DNA of 64,000 bases from contig JBBQFL010000001.1 of the NCBI GenBank assembly GCA_038321965.1, forward strand, positions 353,139 to 417,138. The letters run 5' to 3'. Positions 56,884-64,000 of the stretch are shown here, one piece after another. The stretch comes from UKL13-2 sp038321965 (lineage in GTDB: Bacteria > Pseudomonadota > Gammaproteobacteria > Burkholderiales > Usitatibacteraceae). A program made the translations under genes and the position numbers. How positions within the stretch are numbered: the first letter of the stretch is position 1; each line of letters opens with the position of its first letter. The notes beneath the pieces were generated by a model. It searched no databases, was not told the origin of the DNA, and was given only the letters and a program-made list of their open reading frames with translations.

Positions 56884-58462
56884 TGCTTTTCGTCGATGGT
56901 AACGGCGGTTTTCCAAGCGTCATGTCCCGCCATGTAACCCGAATGGTTGAGCCGCCATGTTCTCCCCGTCCAATGACAAGCGCGGCATCAATGGCAACGC
57001 ATCGATGGCGAATACTACGAAACGCATTCTGATCCGAAGCCACGGTATCCGCTGGAGCATGGCCAATGCCGTCGTCTGAAACAAGCAATTCGATTCCTCG
57101 CTTCGTATTCGTCAACGTAATACGTATCTTGCCTGCCTTGCTATGTTTGAGCGCATTGTTGACCGCCTCTTGTGCAATCCGATACAAGCTAAGCGCTACG
57201 ACTTCATCGTTGATTGTTACGGTCATCGGCATCCGCGTATCGCATTTCACTGCGTCGAGACTGTTTACGTCACTTGCCAGTTGACGCAAAGCCGACACCA
57301 ACCCATTGTCGCCCCAGATGTATGGAGAAAGACCATGCGCGATCATGCGCGTATGACCGATGGTACGATTGACCAGCGCGGAAATCTTACTCGCAAGAAT
57401 AGCTTCGTCAGGATTCTTGTCTGCAAGCCGTTGTGCAAGCGTCTTGGTTAGCAACGCAATGCCAGTCAGGTCCTGGCCGAGTTCGTCGTGAAGCTCCAGG
57501 CCCACTTGCTCAAGCGCCTTTTCGATGGTGAGCAAGATATTGCGCTCCAGTTCCTGCCGATTGCGGACCTCTATTTCCAGGGCGGTGTTAGCTTCCTTAA
57601 GCTCGCGCGTCTTTGCTTCAACGGCAATTTCCGCTTGCCGCCGCAATGTGACATCGCGGGCGCTGATCTGCACATGCTTGGGGTCGCCGTGCTCGTCGCG
57701 TACCAATAGCAGTTGCCCCTCCAGCCAAATGTGGTGTCCATCCGCGTGACGGAACCGATACGTCAGTGCTCCTGGCCGATCGCCGTTCACCCCGCTCGCA
57801 CACCGTACAAATTCCTCATGAAGCCACTGCAAATCGTCGGGGTGAAAGAAACTATCGACCTCAGCATGAAGACTCGCGTCCACATCATGCCCGGTAACGC
57901 GCGTGAACGAGGGCGACAGATACAGTGTTCTTCCGTCGAGCGCCATCAACACAATGATGTCTCGCATGTTTTGTGTAATCAGGCGAAACCTTGCCTCGCT
58001 CTCCGCTATCGCCCTCTCAGCCCGCTTGATAGAGGTAACATCGCGACCGATTCCCCGATAGCCGATGAATTCGCCATTCACATCGAACATAGGCCGCCCG
58101 GTGAGGCTAAAAAAACGCGATACCTCACCGGTTACGTGATCAAACGTTCGGGTCTGCATTCGCTGAAACGGTCGACGCGCTGCTAGAATTTGGTCATGGA
58201 TCGACCATTCCTGCGCGGTCATCGAATCTGGAGAGGCTTCCTTACGTGTCTTGCCCAGTATGGCGCTGCGTTCGGTATTGCGACCAAGGGTCTTTTCAAT
58301 CGACAGGTATGTAAAGCGATGGTCCTTGTCCGTTTCCCAGAACCAGTCTGACGACATCTCGGCGAGCGAGCGATAGCGTACTTCCGAGGCGTGCAATTTC
58401 TCTAAGTCGTCAGGTTTGTCGTTCATATCGCCAATCAAAATTGCGAGCGAATTTTTCGCCAC
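56876..58462 (-). CDS. PAS-domain sensor histidine kinase (NarX/HisKA_3 type)
   Basis: A 528-residue cytosolic kinase; no transmembrane helix is seen. Two PAS domains with PAC motifs lie at about residues 27-145 and 155-280 (GYRGIGRDVTSIKRAE, VQISARDVTLRRQAE). A coiled coil follows, then HisKA_3 with the phospho-His in LELHDELGQDLTGIALL. The HATPase has the N box (RIAQEAVNNALKHSKAG) and G box (VSDDGIGHA). The start is a GTG at 58462; an ATG at 58426 is an alternative. A soluble PAS kinase suggests sensing of redox, a small ligand or gas inside the cell. Confidence 0.9.
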   Translation of the reverse strand: MAKNSLAILIGDMNDKPDDLEKLHASEVRYRSLAEMSSDWFWETDKDHRFTYLSIEKTLGRNTERSAILGKTRKEASPDSMTAQEWSIHDQILAARRPFQRMQTRTFDHVTGEVSRFFSLTGRPMFDVNGEFIGYRGIGRDVTSIKRAERAIAESEARFRLITQNMRDIIVLMALDGRTLYLSPSFTRVTGHDVDASLHAEVDSFFHPDDLQWLHEEFVRCASGVNGDRPGALTYRFRHADGHHIWLEGQLLLVRDEHGDPKHVQISARDVTLRRQAEIAVEAKTRELKEANTALEIEVRNRQELERNILLTIEKALEQVGLELHDELGQDLTGIALLTKTLAQRLADKNPDEAILASKISALVNRTIGHTRMIAHGLSPYIWGDNGLVSALRQLASDVNSLDAVKCDTRMPMTVTINDEVVALSLYRIAQEAVNNALKHSKAGKIRITLTNTKRGIELLVSDDGIGHAPADTVASDQNAFRSIRHRCVAIDAALVIGRGEHGGSTIRVTWRDMTLGKPPLPSTKSNG

Positions 58463-58509
58463 GCGCGATCACCGCGGTGCAAGCCTACGCACGAAGACGA
58501 GCGCGTGTT

Positions 58510-59802
58510 TCACAGCACAAGTATCACGCGGTAGTCGTTGACGTTGGTGCGAGTGGGGCCGGTAACAATCAAATCATCGAGTGGTTCAAAGAAGCCGTAC
58601 GCGTCATTTAAGGCCAGTTGCGCCTTCGCCTCCAATCCACCCATTCGCGCGCGGCGCATCGAGCCAGGTTCGAGATAAGCGCCGGCATTGTCTTCGGAGC
58701 CGTCGATGCCATCGGTGTCGCAGGCAATGGCAAAAATATTTTCGCGCGCATTCAGGTCGATGGCCAATGACAACAAAAACTCACTACAACGGCCGCCACG
58801 GCCTGCGTCCACGTTGCGCAGTGTTACCGTACATTCTCCACCGGAAATGATCGCCACCGGCGGCTTGAACGGGTGGTGATGCTGCTGAATCTGCCGCGCG
58901 AGAGCGGCATGCACTTTCGCCACATCGCGCGCCTCACCGGTCACACTGTCGCCCAGAATCATCGGTGTTACGCCGCGCTGCTGAAAGAATGCCGCAGCAC
59001 GCGAAAGGCTCGCATGCGGCGTGGCGATTACGCGGTTTTCAACGCGCGCAAAAATGGCGTCGCCCGGCTTCAAGGTTTCTGCAATATCGCCGCGAGCACC
59101 GTTGGACAGATGTCGAATAACCGACAGCGGCGGTACGACGCGATACGCGGTGAGAATGTCGAGCGCATCCTGATACGTCGACGGATCCGGTGCGGTTGGG
59201 CCAGAAGCGATAGCTGATGGATCGTCACCAGTAACGTCAGAAATGATCAGCGCCAAGACCTGCGCCCCGGTTGCCGCCGCCAGTCGCCCGCCCTGAATCG
59301 CAGACAAATGCTTTCTTACCACATTCATTTCCTGAATCGGTGCGCCGCAGGCCAGCAACGCGCCGGTTACGGCCTTCAAATCCGCCATCGTAATACCCGT
59401 CGCAGGCAATGAGAGTAGGCTGGAGCCCCCACCGGACACCAGCACCAGCAGCAGATCATTACTGCTTAGTGATTCGGCAAGTGCAAGGATTTCTTTTGCT
59501 GCGGCCTCGCCGGCCTCATCCGGCACAGGATGACCTGCCTCCAATACCCGAATACGCGTAGCAGCGCCGTCGACATTGGCGTAGCCGTGGGCGTACCGGG
59601 TAATGACCATGCCTTCCAACGGCGCGTCTGTAGGCCATGCGATTTCCACCGCTCTAGCCATCGCTGCCGCCGCCTTACCCGCGCCGACTACCAGCGTCCT
59701 ACCCTTGGGTGGCGATGGCAAATGTGCGGGAACGATGACCAGTGGGTCTGCAGCCGACAACGCGGCACGGAAACTGTCGATCAGTAGCTCGCGTGGGTTC
59801 AT
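58510..59802 (-). CDS. gckA: Glycerate 2-kinase, MOFRL family
   Basis: A 430-residue class II glycerate kinase that makes 2-phosphoglycerate; older records call such proteins hydroxypyruvate reductase (TtuD). The N-terminal domain has TLVVGAGKAAAAMA and LVLVSGGGSSLLSLP. The C-terminal MOFRL domain has ISGGECTVTLRN, GRGGRCSEFLLSLA and ACDTDGIDGSEDNAGA. It starts 5 nt after uvrA ends, so it is in the same transcript. Genes for glycolate, tartrate or serine-cycle use are not adjacent. Confidence 0.93.
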   Translation of the reverse strand: MNPRELLIDSFRAALSAADPLVIVPAHLPSPPKGRTLVVGAGKAAAAMARAVEIAWPTDAPLEGMVITRYAHGYANVDGAATRIRVLEAGHPVPDEAGEAAAKEILALAESLSSNDLLLVLVSGGGSSLLSLPATGITMADLKAVTGALLACGAPIQEMNVVRKHLSAIQGGRLAAATGAQVLALIISDVTGDDPSAIASGPTAPDPSTYQDALDILTAYRVVPPLSVIRHLSNGARGDIAETLKPGDAIFARVENRVIATPHASLSRAAAFFQQRGVTPMILGDSVTGEARDVAKVHAALARQIQQHHHPFKPPVAIISGGECTVTLRNVDAGRGGRCSEFLLSLAIDLNARENIFAIACDTDGIDGSEDNAGAYLEPGSMRRARMGGLEAKAQLALNDAYGFFEPLDDLIVTGPTRTNVNDYRVILVL

Positions 59803-59807
59803 CGAGA

Positions 59808-62654
59808 CTATTTTCGCGCAGCGACTCGCTTCTGGGCAACACCCAAAAGCGGTGCGAGATATCTACCCGTAAAACTTTGCGGCATCAGTGCCAAATCCTC
59901 GGGCGTACCTTGGCCGACAATTTCGCCGCCGCCGTCGCCACCTTCGGGACCAAGATCGATCAGCCAGTCCGCGGTCTTGATGACGTCGAGGTTGTGCTCA
60001 ATCACCACCACAGTGTTGCCTTGTTCGCGCAGTCTGTGCAGCACCTTCAGCAGCAGATCGATGTCATGGAAGTGCAGGCCCGTCGTCGGCTCGTCGAGGA
60101 TAAACAGCGTCTTTCCCGTATCGCGTTTGGACAATTCAAGCGATAACTTTACCCGTTGCGCTTCACCGCCCGACAGCGTCGTTGCGCTCTGCCCAAGCCG
60201 AATATAGCCAAGTCCAACATCGAGAAGCGTGTTCAACTTGCGAGCGACTACTGGAACCGGTTTGAAAAATTCAAACGCGTTTTCCACGGTCATGTCTAGC
60301 ACCTCGTGGATGTTCTTGCCTTTGTAGCGAACATCCAGCGTTTCGCGGTTGTAGCGTTTGCCGAAACACACGTCGCACGATACATACACATCCGGCAGGA
60401 AGTGCATTTCGACCTTGATGACACCATCACCCTCGCAGGCTTCGCAGCGGCCACCCTTGACGTTGAATGAAAAGCGTCCCGGCCCGTAGCCGCGCGCGCG
60501 CGACTCGGGCACACCCGCGAAAAGGTCGCGTATCGGCGTGAACAGACCGGTGTAGGTGGCGGGGTTGGAGCGTGGTGTGCGACCAATCGGCGACTGGTCG
60601 ACGTTGATCACTTTGTCGAAATGATCCAGCCCCTCGATGGATTCGAACGGCGCCGGCTCATCCATTGATGCGTAGATATGATGCGAGACCGTTTTATAAA
60701 GCGTGTCGTTGATCAGCGTCGATTTGCCTGAACCGGAAACACCGGTAATGCAGACGAATGCGCCGACCGGCAAATCGAGGGTGACGTTTTTCAGATTGTT
60801 GCCGGATGCTCCCTTGATGCGCAGGATTTTTTTCAGGTCCACCCTGCCGCGTTTCTTGGGCACCGCTATCTGCTTCTTGCCGGAAAGATATTGTCCGGTC
60901 AGCGACTCCGACGCGCGCTTGATTTCATCAGGTGTGCCCTGCGCAACGACCTGGCCCCCATGCACGCCGGCGCCCGGCCCCATGTCGACCACATGGTCGG
61001 CCATGTTGATGGCGTCCTCGTCGTGCTCGACTACGATGACCGAGTTACCCAAGTCGCGCAGGCGCTTTAGTGTTTCCAGCAGGCGTTCGTTGTCGCGCTG
61101 ATGCAAGCCAATTGACGGCTCATCGAGCACGTACATCACACCCGTCAGGCCCGATCCAATCTGTGACGCAAGGCGGATGCGCTGCGCCTCACCGCCAGAC
61201 AAAGTATCAGCTGACCGAACCAGCGAAAGATAATCCAGACCGACGTTATTGAGGAAGGTGAGACGACTCGAAATTTCCTTGAGTATTCGATCTGCAATCG
61301 CCATCTTCTGCGGGGGCAATTTCACACCATCGAACCATTTGAATGAATCTTTCAGCGACATCGCGGAAAGCTCAAATATCGTGCGCTCACCCACCTTCAC
61401 ATTGCGCGCCTCGATGCGCAAACGTGTGCCTTCGCATTCCGGGCAGACTTTGGTCGAGATGTACTTGGCCAACTCCTCGCGCACCGCCATGGAATCGGTT
61501 TCGCGATGACGGCGCTCGAGGCTGGGCACGATGCCTTCGAAGGTCTCTTCGCGCAGGATCGGCTTGCCGCGCTCACCGGGATATTTGAAAGCTATCTTGG
61601 TCTTACCGGAACCAAACAGAATCAGCTGCTGGGTCTCGGCGTCGAGTTGATCGAAAGGTTTGTCGATATCGAATTGATAATGTGCCGCAAGGCCCACCAG
61701 AATCTGAAAGTAGAACTGGTTGCGGCGATCCCAACCCCGGATGGCGCCACCCGCGAGAGATAGCCCCGGATAGGCGACGATGCGTTTGGGATCGAAGAAC
61801 GTGATTTGTCCAAGGCCGTCGCATTTCTGGCAGGCACCCATCGGGTTATTGAACGAAAACAGTCGTGGCTCCATTTCAGAGAGCGAATAGTCGCAGACCG
61901 GGCAGGCAAATTTCGATGAAAACAGCGTCTCCTTGGCCGTATCCATATTGACCGCGATCGCCTTGGCGCCACCCACACGCAAGCTGGTTTCGAATGACTC
62001 AGCCAGTCGTTGTTTGACATCCTCTGCCACTTTCAATCGATCAACGACAACCTCGATGGTGTGCTTTTTCATCTTATCGAGCTTCGGGAACGCATCGATC
62101 TCGATCACCTTGCCGTTCACGCGCAACCGCACAAAGCCCTGCGCGCGAAACTCCTCAATCATGTCCACATGCTCGCCCTTGCGGTTCACCACCACAGGCG
62201 CCAGCAACATGAGCTTGGTGCCTTCGGGAAAGCTAAGCACGGTATCGACCATCTGCGAAACGGTCTGCGCTTCCAGTGGCAGTTTGTGCTCAGGGCAATA
62301 CGGTGTACCAGCACGTGCGAACAACAGGCGAAGGTAATCGTGGATTTCCGTCACGGTTCCCACGGTCGAGCGCGGGTTATGCGAGGTCGCTTTCTGCTCG
62401 ATAGAGATCGCTGGTGAAAGGCCCTCAATCAAATCAACATCCGGCTTTTCCATCAATTGCAGGAATTGCCGCGCGTATGTCGACAGCGATTCCACGTAGC
62501 GGCGCTGACCCTCTGCGTAAAGCGTATCGAAAGCGAGTGACGATTTTCCAGAACCGGACAAACCAGTAATCACCACCAGCGAATGGCGCGGCAAATCGAG
62601 GCTGATGTTTTTGAGATTGTGGGTGCGGGCACCGCGTATCTTGATAAATTCCAT
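59808..62654 (-). CDS. uvrA: Excinuclease ABC subunit A
   Basis: A 948-residue damage-recognition ATPase of nucleotide excision repair. Two ABC modules are seen: Walker A motifs GLSGSGKSSLAF and GVSGSGKSTLIN, signatures SGGEAQRIRLA and SGGEAQRVKL, and Walker B in YVLDEPSIGL and FILDEPTTGLHF. Zinc modules are CPVCDYS with CQKCDG and CEACEGDG with CDVCFG. It is divergent from ssb, a classic arrangement, though no convincing LexA box was found between them. Confidence 0.98.
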   Translation of the reverse strand: MEFIKIRGARTHNLKNISLDLPRHSLVVITGLSGSGKSSLAFDTLYAEGQRRYVESLSTYARQFLQLMEKPDVDLIEGLSPAISIEQKATSHNPRSTVGTVTEIHDYLRLLFARAGTPYCPEHKLPLEAQTVSQMVDTVLSFPEGTKLMLLAPVVVNRKGEHVDMIEEFRAQGFVRLRVNGKVIEIDAFPKLDKMKKHTIEVVVDRLKVAEDVKQRLAESFETSLRVGGAKAIAVNMDTAKETLFSSKFACPVCDYSLSEMEPRLFSFNNPMGACQKCDGLGQITFFDPKRIVAYPGLSLAGGAIRGWDRRNQFYFQILVGLAAHYQFDIDKPFDQLDAETQQLILFGSGKTKIAFKYPGERGKPILREETFEGIVPSLERRHRETDSMAVREELAKYISTKVCPECEGTRLRIEARNVKVGERTIFELSAMSLKDSFKWFDGVKLPPQKMAIADRILKEISSRLTFLNNVGLDYLSLVRSADTLSGGEAQRIRLASQIGSGLTGVMYVLDEPSIGLHQRDNERLLETLKRLRDLGNSVIVVEHDEDAINMADHVVDMGPGAGVHGGQVVAQGTPDEIKRASESLTGQYLSGKKQIAVPKKRGRVDLKKILRIKGASGNNLKNVTLDLPVGAFVCITGVSGSGKSTLINDTLYKTVSHHIYASMDEPAPFESIEGLDHFDKVINVDQSPIGRTPRSNPATYTGLFTPIRDLFAGVPESRARGYGPGRFSFNVKGGRCEACEGDGVIKVEMHFLPDVYVSCDVCFGKRYNRETLDVRYKGKNIHEVLDMTVENAFEFFKPVPVVARKLNTLLDVGLGYIRLGQSATTLSGGEAQRVKLSLELSKRDTGKTLFILDEPTTGLHFHDIDLLLKVLHRLREQGNTVVVIEHNLDVIKTADWLIDLGPEGGDGGGEIVGQGTPEDLALMPQSFTGRYLAPLLGVAQKRVAARK

Positions 62655-62891
62655 GAATCTCTTATGAAGAAAACGAGCTAAAGCATTGACGCGTATGGCA
62701 ATGAATTACGAGCCACGCGGACAAGCCAGGAAACAAAAGGGCAACCGTGTATTTTACAGAATTCACGAGTCGCCCCGCACCTGTTTTTTCGCGCACAATA
62801 GCGGGGCGGTGTACGAGAATCCTGCACCGTAATCATGTGGGGAGCGGCAAGCCTCTCCTCCAAAATCAATCGTTACAGGAAGGAAATTCTC
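62655..62891. promoter_or_regulatory. uvrA-ssb divergent promoter region
   Basis: This 237-bp region carries the promoters of both genes. An 8-bp perfect inverted repeat CGCCCCGC/GCGGGGCG (62771-62778 and 62801-62808) encloses a T6 tract. A TGTATTTTACAG stretch keeps only one good LexA half-site. Confidence 0.45.
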
Positions 62892-63380
62892 ATGGCATCA
62901 GTCAACAAAGTCATTCTGGTCGGCAACCTCGGACGCGATCCCGAAACACGCTACATGCCCGACGGCGGCGCGATCACCAATATCTCCATCGCCACGACAT
63001 CAACGTGGAAAGACAAAAGCGGCGAAAAGCAGGAAGCCACCGAATGGCACCGCATTTCGTTCTTCGGCAAGCTCGCGGAAATCGCCGGCGAATACCTCAA
63101 AAAAGGCTCGCAGGTATATGTTGAGGGCAAGCTGCGAACGCGCAAGTGGCAGGACAAGGATGGACAGGATAAGTACACGACCGAGGTGATTGCAGACGCA
63201 ATGCAAATGCTCGGTGGGCGGCAGGGTATGGGGGGGGATGGGGGTAGCGGCGGCGATTATGCTAAAGCGTCTAGCGGTGCTCCTTCCGGTCCGTCTTCAG
63301 GTGCGGCATCCAAACCGGCTGGTGGCGCGAAGGGCGGCGCAGCGAAGTTTGATGATATGGACGACGACATACCGTTTTAG
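62892..63380 (+). CDS. ssb: Single-stranded DNA-binding protein
   Basis: A 162-residue SSB. The OB fold begins MASVNKVILVGNLGRDPETRYM and includes TEWHRISFFGKLAEIAGEYLKKGS and VYVEGKLRTRKWQDKDG. A Gly/Ser/Ala-rich linker follows, and the C-terminal acidic tip DDMDDDIPF recruits repair and replication partners. AGGAAAT lies before ATG 62892. Confidence 0.97.
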   Translation: MASVNKVILVGNLGRDPETRYMPDGGAITNISIATTSTWKDKSGEKQEATEWHRISFFGKLAEIAGEYLKKGSQVYVEGKLRTRKWQDKDGQDKYTTEVIADAMQMLGGRQGMGGDGGSGGDYAKASSGAPSGPSSGAASKPAGGAKGGAAKFDDMDDDIPF

Positions 63381-63414
63381 TTTTTTGATTTCGCAAAAAC
63401 ACTCTCTGCAAACC

Positions 63415-63450
63415 ATCCCCGTGAGGCCTGCGTCTCGCGGGGATTTTTTT
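63415..63450 (+). terminator. Terminator of ssb
   Basis: An 11-bp stem ATCCCCGTGAG/CTCGCGGGGAT (one G-U) with an 8-nt loop is followed by seven T including the stem end. It lies 34 bp after the ssb stop. Confidence 0.9.
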
Positions 63451-63527
63451 AGCGGGGTGATGGGGCTCGGAATCCAGCGCTGGTCGGAGTGGACCAGTTC
63501 GAAGTTGGCAGTATTTTGAGGGTGCAA

Positions 63528-63866
63528 ATGGAAATCGAAACTTTACGCCGCCTTGCTCTCGCAAGGCACCTAAACCAACTTGCTGTCTCGAGCCTACGGT
63601 CAAAAAACGATCTTCATCTCTTCGCGGCTGCAAATTTGTTGCAAGATGCCGCCGAGGCTTTCTTGCTTGCTATCGCAGACCACGTCGATGCGCAAATCGA
63701 TCAAAACACAAGTTTTGACAAGTACTTTGTCCTGATTAATGGGCGCATTTCTCCAAAGGAACTTCCGTTTAAGTCCAAGCTGCTGCGCCTAAACAGAATA
63801 CGCATTGATTCCAAGCACTACGCAATTCAACCCGCTCGTGACGAGTGTGACCGCCTTTCAATGTAA
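63528..63866 (+). CDS. Hypothetical helical protein, possibly truncated
   Basis: A 112-residue protein from ATG 63528 (AGGGTG upstream). The product is mostly helical: LRRLALARHLNQLAVSSLRS, FAAANLLQDAAEAFLLAIADHV and LLRLNRIRIDSKHYAI. It resembles hypothetical proteins from accessory regions, and the AAE-ALL-A and KHY pattern is reminiscent of HEPN-type folds, though no catalytic R-X4-6-H motif is visible. It ends abruptly at DECDRLSM. Codon use is more AT-rich than its neighbours, suggesting transfer. Function unknown. Confidence 0.55.
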   Translation: MEIETLRRLALARHLNQLAVSSLRSKNDLHLFAAANLLQDAAEAFLLAIADHVDAQIDQNTSFDKYFVLINGRISPKELPFKSKLLRLNRIRIDSKHYAIQPARDECDRLSM

Positions 63867-63945
63867 CCGTTAACCCCACGGCGTCATAGTCGCCGGATCA
63901 TAGTCCCGTCACACTGCCCTCCTGATCAACAACACGGAGAGGCAA

Positions 63946-64000
63946 ATGAGCAAACGAGCATCAGAGTCAGTTGGCGCGCAGCGGGAAACGGCATGGCGGA
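63946..64000 (+). CDS. Start of a gene running off the window
   Basis: A GGAGAGG Shine-Dalgarno lies 3 nt before ATG 63946, and the frame stays open to the window end. The 18 visible residues (MSKRASESVGAQRETAWR) are basic. They are too few to identify the product. An IS66-type accessory protein would fit this start, but that is a guess. Confidence 0.5.
   Translation, partial: MSKRASESVGAQRETAWR

Noticed and set aside
62740..62760. LexA (SOS) box between uvrA and ssb
   Set aside because: Only the ACAG half fits the CTGT-N8-ACAG consensus; the other half reads ACCG.

Overview
The window looks like a chromosomal segment of a betaproteobacterium of moderate GC content; the order cannot be fixed from this sequence. 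The lineage call rests on the lptC-lptA-lptB-rpoN-hpf-ptsN-hprK-rapZ block, the ileS-lspA-ispH block, DUF3034 and DUF3579 proteins, and betaproteobacterial-type infA and ribosomal proteins. Most of the window is dense housekeeping sequence with many ATGA-type overlaps. No CRISPR array, rRNA gene, intact insertion sequence or prophage is visible.

Layout. 1-4.4 kb: outer-membrane protein, thiamine genes thiS-thiG, and a LytS/LytTR-type two-component pair whose intergenic gap holds a small two-hairpin element flanked by a 40-bp duplication of the regulator's 5' end. 4.4-8.3 kb: the most unusual block, two DUF3034-exported globin gene pairs flanking a Tat-exported high-potential iron-sulfur protein. 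8.6-10.8 kb: tRNA-Gly, a rubrerythrin remnant, mutY and a Lon-substrate-binding-domain protein. 10.8-17.3 kb: rapZ, hprK, ptsN, hpf, rpoN and the lpt genes. 17.5-20 kb: a DsbD/ScsB-type thiol transporter and two tRNA-Thr genes. 20.2-30.6 kb: a type IV pilus minor-pilin operon ending in a 1990-residue PilY1 with a ~670-residue cysteine-rich repeat insertion, then a TonB-like protein. 30.6-37.7 kb: murJ-ribF-ileS-lspA and ispH. 37.8-43.7 kb: rpsT, DUF3579, argD-argF-argG, yajQ and an amidotransferase.

43.7-53.7 kb: an aspartic protease, then the spc/alpha ribosomal operon from rplN to rplQ with secY, infA, rpmJ and rpoA. The S10-type genes that often precede rplN are not upstream here. 53.7-62.7 kb: a TraB/GumN protein, a methionine-type aminotransferase, a NarL-like regulator with a PAS histidine kinase, glycerate 2-kinase and uvrA. 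62.9-64 kb: ssb, then what may be the start of an accessory region.

The strongest candidates for something new are (1) the DUF3034/exported globin/HiPIP block, a predicted outer-membrane plus periplasmic haem and Fe-S module, and (2) the repeat-expanded PilY1. A dispersed palindromic repeat (five intergenic copies recognised by eye) and the hairpin element at 2.6 kb suggest small non-autonomous elements shaping the intergenic regions.
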